Source of the DNA: Thiomicrospira sp. | Lineage (GTDB): Bacteria > Pseudomonadota > Gammaproteobacteria > Thiomicrospirales > Thiomicrospiraceae | NCBI RefSeq assembly: GCF_014859555.1 | Contig: NZ_JACUTY010000017.1 | Coordinates: forward strand, 1 to 34,770 | DNA: 34,770 bases | Reading direction: 5' to 3' | Shown here: in pieces, positions 30,909 to 34,770 of the stretch | Position numbering within the stretch: position 1 is the stretch's first letter | How the letters are laid out: every line of letters begins with the position of its first letter | Notes under the pieces: model-generated | Told to the model about the DNA's origin: nothing | The model's database searches: none | Seen by the model: the letters and a program-made list of their open reading frames with translations, nothing else | Program-made: the position numbers and the translations under genes

Positions 30909-33900
30909 ATGTTTTTTAAGTCAGTCCGGCTTTTTTTTGAGGGTTTGGTTCTTTTATTTGCGCTATATTTTGTGATTACACGCGCTTTAATTACCTGGGT
31001 GCAGCTTGCACCGAATCAAGTGGCGAATGTAACGCAAAGTTTAAGCGGTATTCAAATCGATTTTGACCGCCTTAAACTTGAACAAACTTGGACGGGTTTT
31101 AAGTTACAAGTACACAATCTTCATGTTGATCAACCCGGCATGCAGTTAAGTATGCAAAGTTTGGCGGTTGATTATCATCTTTTATCGCCTATCTGGCCGA
31201 GTTTGCCCTATGGCGAACGACTCGAAATTCAACAAGGTTTAGTTCAGTTATCTTCATTGGAACCGACTTCAGAGCCCTTTGAAGTGGAGCCTTTTCTGAG
31301 CCAAATATCGAAGTTTTGGCGGCGTGCAAATGTGACAGACTTACGCATTGAGTTTGAGCCCAATGCGGCGCTTCAAATCCGCTCGCTTCAAGTGAGCCGA
31401 GCCGAGCGTTGGAATGCGCTGTCTGATATTGATTTGATTTATGGGGATGAACTAAAGTCGGCCAGTTTTCAAGTGCGTGCACGTTTATCGGAAGATTTGT
31501 TTGGCCTATTATCTTCAGGCGATATTAGCCTTCGTCAGACAAAAGGCTTGCCGTTTGATGTGGTGAGTCATTTTTGGCCGGCTTTTCAGCCAAGCATTCA
31601 ACGCTTACCCAGTGGTGAGTTTCAATTTGATGCGTCGGCCGTGATCCAAAAACGCCAACTTAATAAGGTCTCGGTTAACCTAAATCTTGATAAATTAGAT
31701 TGGGCACAAGCTAGTGATGATTTGCCAAGGTCAGCCTCGGCCCAGTTGAATTGGGATCGGAGTGACGTGCAATCCGACTTTATGCAGGCCACTTTATCTA
31801 ATTTACGTTTAGATCAAATATCGGTAGCGGATTGGTCTCCGGTTACCTTAACCAAACAAAATCAACGCATTCGTTTGCGTTTAGCGCAAGCCTCTTTAAT
31901 TCCTTTTAAACCAATCTTGCATTCGATTGCGGGCGATTATGTTGATTCGCTGCAGGCGTTTGAATTGCGAGATGTGGATGCCAGCTTTAATCTTAAGCAC
32001 GCTCGGTTGGACTCGTTGAATGCAAAGGTGGACACTTTTTCTTGGCAAAACCCAAATCTAAGTGTTGGTGTGCAGGGCCTTGAAGTTGAACACGATCAAC
32101 ATCAACTCCAATTTCGTTTTGCCGATTCCATTGAGCTGGTAACCGACCATACACAACAGCAAAATTATCGGTTGGATTTAGGACCAGGCCTGGTGCTTGA
32201 TTATAAAGACAACCACCAGGCCTGGTGGTTAAACGAACATACCTTATTGCTAAACGATTTCCCAATTAAGTTACAAGCCAATGGTGACTTTAAAGGTTTT
32301 ATAGACCTTCACTTGAAAGCAGAGGCTTCGACATTAGAACAGGTCAAGGCCTCGTGGTTACCATTCGGTTTGATGCCTCCTAAGTTAGAAGATTGGTTGA
32401 AAACAGCGTTAATTAGTGGGGATCAGGTTGAGGCTGAGGTCTGGATGAAAGGTCAGGTGTCGGATTTTCCTTTTAAATCAAGCGAAGGACACCTCAAAGG
32501 GCTAGCGCACTTGAAAAACGCTCGCTTAGCTTTTAACCCAAGTTGGCCAGTGCTCTATGACTTTGACGCACAATTTGAATTTACACCGTTTGATCTCACT
32601 ATTTCGACCCCTAAGGCTTTTATCCACGGAGCTTTGGCCGAAAATGTGAGAGTGAATATTGCGAATCTTAATCAGCCCAATATAGCTGTTGAAGTAAGTG
32701 GGCAAGTCAAAACTCAAGCCCAAAATGGCATTGACTTTTTATTGGCTTCGCCTTTAGCTGATAAGTTGGGTATGCGCGCTTTTTTGGATAAGCAGGTTAA
32801 AATTGACGGTGAATGGTTGGTTGAGTTGAATCAGATTTGGGTGCCAGTTAAAGGTTTTAATGATCAGGATGTTAAGTTTGCTGGAAAAGTCGGGTTTGAT
32901 GATGCTCGTTTGGTGTTATTTGATCGCCTTAATTTTAATCAGTTAACGGGTGGTTTTTTATTTGACGAGCAAGGTGTGAACACCCAGCAAGCTATTCAAG
33001 CTAAGGGGTTGGGCGCCGACAATATCCGTTTGGTTATTCAGACCGATCATGAGCACAAACGTGTGGCTTTGGATATTGATGGTCAATCACAGCTGGATGA
33101 TACTTATGGGTTACAAGGTTCCTTGCCTTTTGATGTTCAGGTTTATGTGCCTTATAAAGCAGATGGTCCAGTACCTGTTGAGCTGAAATTTAGTGCCGAT
33201 CCAGCGGCGGTAACCAGTCACTGGCCATCACCATTTAAAACTGAACAGCTTAATGCACAAACTTGGCAAACACAGATTCGTGTATTGGATGGTCAGCTAA
33301 ACTTAGAATCTAGTTTGTCCAATCAATTGCGAATGCACAGTCAAATAGCCTTTCAGGCTAACGAAGCCGCCACACTGCAATTTGCAAGGTTTGACATAGG
33401 AGCGGTAGACTCTCCTCAACGGGTTGATAAAGGGGTTCACTTCAATGCCGCGTTAGATGAAATGGACATTGATGCTTGGTTAACCATGTTGGCGGTGTTA
33501 AAACCTTTGTTAAAAAACCAACAATCAACCGACCAAAGTTTGGCTGGGATTGTTTGGGGGCCATCTCGAATTAAAACTCAGCACCTTCGTTTTTTAAATC
33601 AAGAATACGACGCTTTAGATTTCAGCTGGCATTCTGATGCCACAACTCAGCAGATTAAAGCCGAAGTACAAGCCACATATTTACAAGCTCGGATTGAGTA
33701 TTTAAAAGCCAGTGGAATGGATGTTTCAATTGAACATGCCCAAATCAAGTTGCCAGACAAACAAGACCAGGTAGCCGATGTCGAACCTAAAACCTGTCAA
33801 ACGGATGACGTAACAACACTTTGGCCTAATGTGCGGGTGCGGGCCAACCAATTAAAGCTGGGTGACAAAATGATCGACTCTTTGTCATTTAACCTAGAAG

Positions 33901-34643
33901 ATCAGTCATCCGTTCGAGTTTTATCCGATATTCGATTCAGTTTTGCAAACCAAATTGGCGAGGGTGTAGCCAACTATTACTGGCGCAAGTCATTGAATCG
34001 AAGCGAGCTGGCATTAACACTGCAAAGTAATCGAGTGGCTGGTTTAAGTGAATTTATTGGATTTAAAAAAGGCTTTAGTGGGAAAGAGGGCAGCTTGAAA
34101 ACAAAGCTGACTTGGTCACAAGGTTTAACATGTTTCAGTCTCAATAGTATTGAGGGAGATTTTGATTTGGCGTTTAATGACGGCGTGATCGAACAAGTCG
34201 AACCCGGATTGGCTCGGCTAATAGGCTTGCTAAGTGTGGACTCGTTTCTTCGGCGTTTAAAGCTAGACTTAAAAGATGTCACGAATGAAGGCATGCAATA
34301 CGACAGAATAAGAGCAAACGGTAGCATTGGTGGCGGTGAAATTGATCTTAAACGGTTTAATGTATCATCGCCTGGCGCACAAGTCGCAATGACGGGTCAA
34401 ATAATACTACAAGAACAATTGTTTAACCTAGATGCACAAGTTACGCCAGCAATGGGGGCCGCCTTGCCAACCGTCGCAGCAATATTAGGACTAGCCAATC
34501 CAATTACGGGTGTGCTGGCTTACATACTGGCCAAGAATATATCTTTCATAAACGAAGATATCGTGACCTATAATTATAAAATTACAGGCCCTTGGAAGCA
34601 GCCTGAAATCAAAAGTAAGGGCGGCAGTGTGTTGTTTAAATAA
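30909..34643 (+). CDS. yhdP: AsmA-like protein YhdP
   Basis: A 1244-residue envelope-spanning protein (E. coli YhdP 1266) with one N-terminal membrane helix (about 5-27) and a very long beta-rich periplasmic part. The family is implicated in phospholipid transport from inner to outer membrane. The C-terminal AsmA-like region has LTLQSNRVAGLSEFIGFKKGFSG, FDLAFNDGVIEQVEPGLARLIGLLSVDS and NGSIGGGEIDLKRFNVSSPGAQVAMTGQ, followed by hydrophobic ALPTVAAILGLANPITGVLAY, all typical. It starts 2 bp after the rng stop. Two iterated palindromes are 32 bp apart around codon 425-440. Confidence 0.95.
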   Translation: MFFKSVRLFFEGLVLLFALYFVITRALITWVQLAPNQVANVTQSLSGIQIDFDRLKLEQTWTGFKLQVHNLHVDQPGMQLSMQSLAVDYHLLSPIWPSLPYGERLEIQQGLVQLSSLEPTSEPFEVEPFLSQISKFWRRANVTDLRIEFEPNAALQIRSLQVSRAERWNALSDIDLIYGDELKSASFQVRARLSEDLFGLLSSGDISLRQTKGLPFDVVSHFWPAFQPSIQRLPSGEFQFDASAVIQKRQLNKVSVNLNLDKLDWAQASDDLPRSASAQLNWDRSDVQSDFMQATLSNLRLDQISVADWSPVTLTKQNQRIRLRLAQASLIPFKPILHSIAGDYVDSLQAFELRDVDASFNLKHARLDSLNAKVDTFSWQNPNLSVGVQGLEVEHDQHQLQFRFADSIELVTDHTQQQNYRLDLGPGLVLDYKDNHQAWWLNEHTLLLNDFPIKLQANGDFKGFIDLHLKAEASTLEQVKASWLPFGLMPPKLEDWLKTALISGDQVEAEVWMKGQVSDFPFKSSEGHLKGLAHLKNARLAFNPSWPVLYDFDAQFEFTPFDLTISTPKAFIHGALAENVRVNIANLNQPNIAVEVSGQVKTQAQNGIDFLLASPLADKLGMRAFLDKQVKIDGEWLVELNQIWVPVKGFNDQDVKFAGKVGFDDARLVLFDRLNFNQLTGGFLFDEQGVNTQQAIQAKGLGADNIRLVIQTDHEHKRVALDIDGQSQLDDTYGLQGSLPFDVQVYVPYKADGPVPVELKFSADPAAVTSHWPSPFKTEQLNAQTWQTQIRVLDGQLNLESSLSNQLRMHSQIAFQANEAATLQFARFDIGAVDSPQRVDKGVHFNAALDEMDIDAWLTMLAVLKPLLKNQQSTDQSLAGIVWGPSRIKTQHLRFLNQEYDALDFSWHSDATTQQIKAEVQATYLQARIEYLKASGMDVSIEHAQIKLPDKQDQVADVEPKTCQTDDVTTLWPNVRVRANQLKLGDKMIDSLSFNLEDQSSVRVLSDIRFSFANQIGEGVANYYWRKSLNRSELALTLQSNRVAGLSEFIGFKKGFSGKEGSLKTKLTWSQGLTCFSLNSIEGDFDLAFNDGVIEQVEPGLARLIGLLSVDSFLRRLKLDLKDVTNEGMQYDRIRANGSIGGGEIDLKRFNVSSPGAQVAMTGQIILQEQLFNLDAQVTPAMGAALPTVAAILGLANPITGVLAYILAKNISFINEDIVTYNYKITGPWKQPEIKSKGGSVLFK
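32183..32194. repeat. Iterated palindrome ACCAGGCCTGGT in yhdP (first of pair)
   Basis: Exact 12-mer, read as Gly-Pro-Gly-Leu-Val. Confidence 0.9.
32211..32230. repeat. Extended iterated palindrome in yhdP (20-bp perfect, second of pair)
   Basis: AACCACCAGGCCTGGTGGTT is self-complementary over 20 bp. It is read as His-Gln-Ala-Trp-Trp, in the other permitted frame from its neighbour 32 bp away. Confidence 0.92.
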
Positions 34644-34675
34644 AAAGACGACCGAATGAGGTAAGCTAAGTTATT

Positions 34676-34715
34676 GAAACTAAAAGTGACGTTAAAATAA
34701 TGTCATAAAAGTTTC
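34676..34715. repeat. Imperfect inverted repeat downstream of yhdP
   Basis: GAAACT (34676-34681) pairs with AGTTTC (34710-34715), and inside them TGACGTTA with TAATGTCA (7 of 8). There is no T-run after it on the plus strand. It could be a weak transcript end for yhdP or part of the upstream region of the following promoter. Confidence 0.4.
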
Positions 34716-34724
34716 AAAAAACAG

Positions 34725-34752
34725 TTGCAAGCAAGCGGGGAGTCTGTAGAAT
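34725..34752 (+). promoter_or_regulatory. Strong promoter of stable-RNA type at the right edge
   Basis: TTGCAA (34725-34730), a 16-bp spacer and TAGAAT (34747-34752), followed by a GC-rich discriminator (ACGCCTC) and preceded by an A/T-rich UP-like stretch (34691-34720). This combination is typical of rRNA or tRNA operon promoters in gammaproteobacteria. The transcribed gene lies beyond the window. Confidence 0.65.
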
Positions 34753-34770
34753 ACGCCTCACTTCGCAGCC

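Noticed and set aside
13-32230. Iterated palindrome as a CRISPR, transposon end or DNA uptake sequence of known type
   Set aside because: Spacing is irregular with no shared flanks or spacers, no transposase is present, and the motif does not match the known Neisseria or Pasteurellaceae uptake words; an uptake-like role cannot be excluded.

Overview
This window is gene-dense chromosomal DNA of moderate GC content from a gammaproteobacterium. The gene content and order suggest a sulfur-oxidiser-like lineage such as the Thiomicrospira/Hydrogenovibrio group; that assignment is an inference. It rests on an rsxABCDGE (rnf) operon linked to nth, the metG/mrp/dcd neighbourhood, purM-purN-DUF3108 divergent from DUF2066-hda, a SoxW-like thioredoxin, and the yhdE-rng-yhdP cluster. 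No rRNA, tRNA, CRISPR array, insertion sequence or prophage is visible.

Layout. 1-432 (minus): a promoter, a clear cobalamin riboswitch and the first 24 codons of a secreted protein, probably a B12-related TonB-dependent receptor. 481-2146: a small membrane protein, an outer-membrane barrel protein behind a promoter with nested inverted repeats, and a DUF1841 protein. 2250-9184 (minus): rsxABCDGE then nth, with a FitAB-type toxin-antitoxin pair and its operator between rsxE and nth. 9318-11363: metG. 11495-13644 (plus): a two-gene partner-switching module (STAS antagonist plus receiver/PP2C-phosphatase/anti-sigma-kinase fusion). 13641-17999 (minus): purM, purN, DUF3108, dcd, mrp. 18108-19885 (plus): DUF2066 and hda. 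19942-23126 (plus): two periplasmic thioredoxin-like proteins, a TolC-like outer-membrane protein, a minimal membrane-fusion-like protein and a Trp-rich small protein. 23188-24024: a PilZ-like protein. 24146-25861 (minus): proS with a strong terminator. 26029-28848 (plus): an FAD/Fe-S oxidoreductase. 28841-34643 (plus): maf/yhdE, rng, yhdP. 34725 onward: a promoter resembling a stable-RNA promoter that points out of the window.

The most striking signal is not a gene. The 10-bp palindrome CCAGGCCTGG occurs 17 times, 15 times as the full 12-mer ACCAGGCCTGGT, where about 0.03 copies would be expected by chance. Fourteen copies lie inside coding sequence and use only two of three possible frames (Gln-Ala-Trp seven times, Pro-Gly-Leu seven times). 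Three copies lie just downstream of stop codons. Each copy carries two CCWGG sites flanking GGCC. This resembles the logic of the cyanobacterial highly iterated palindrome HIP1, but with a different sequence. I do not know of a description of it.

The second candidate of interest is the 19.9-23.1 kb cluster. It pairs periplasmic disulfide/thiol proteins with a TolC-type channel and a stripped-down adaptor that lacks the usual membrane-proximal domains, and no inner-membrane pump is nearby.
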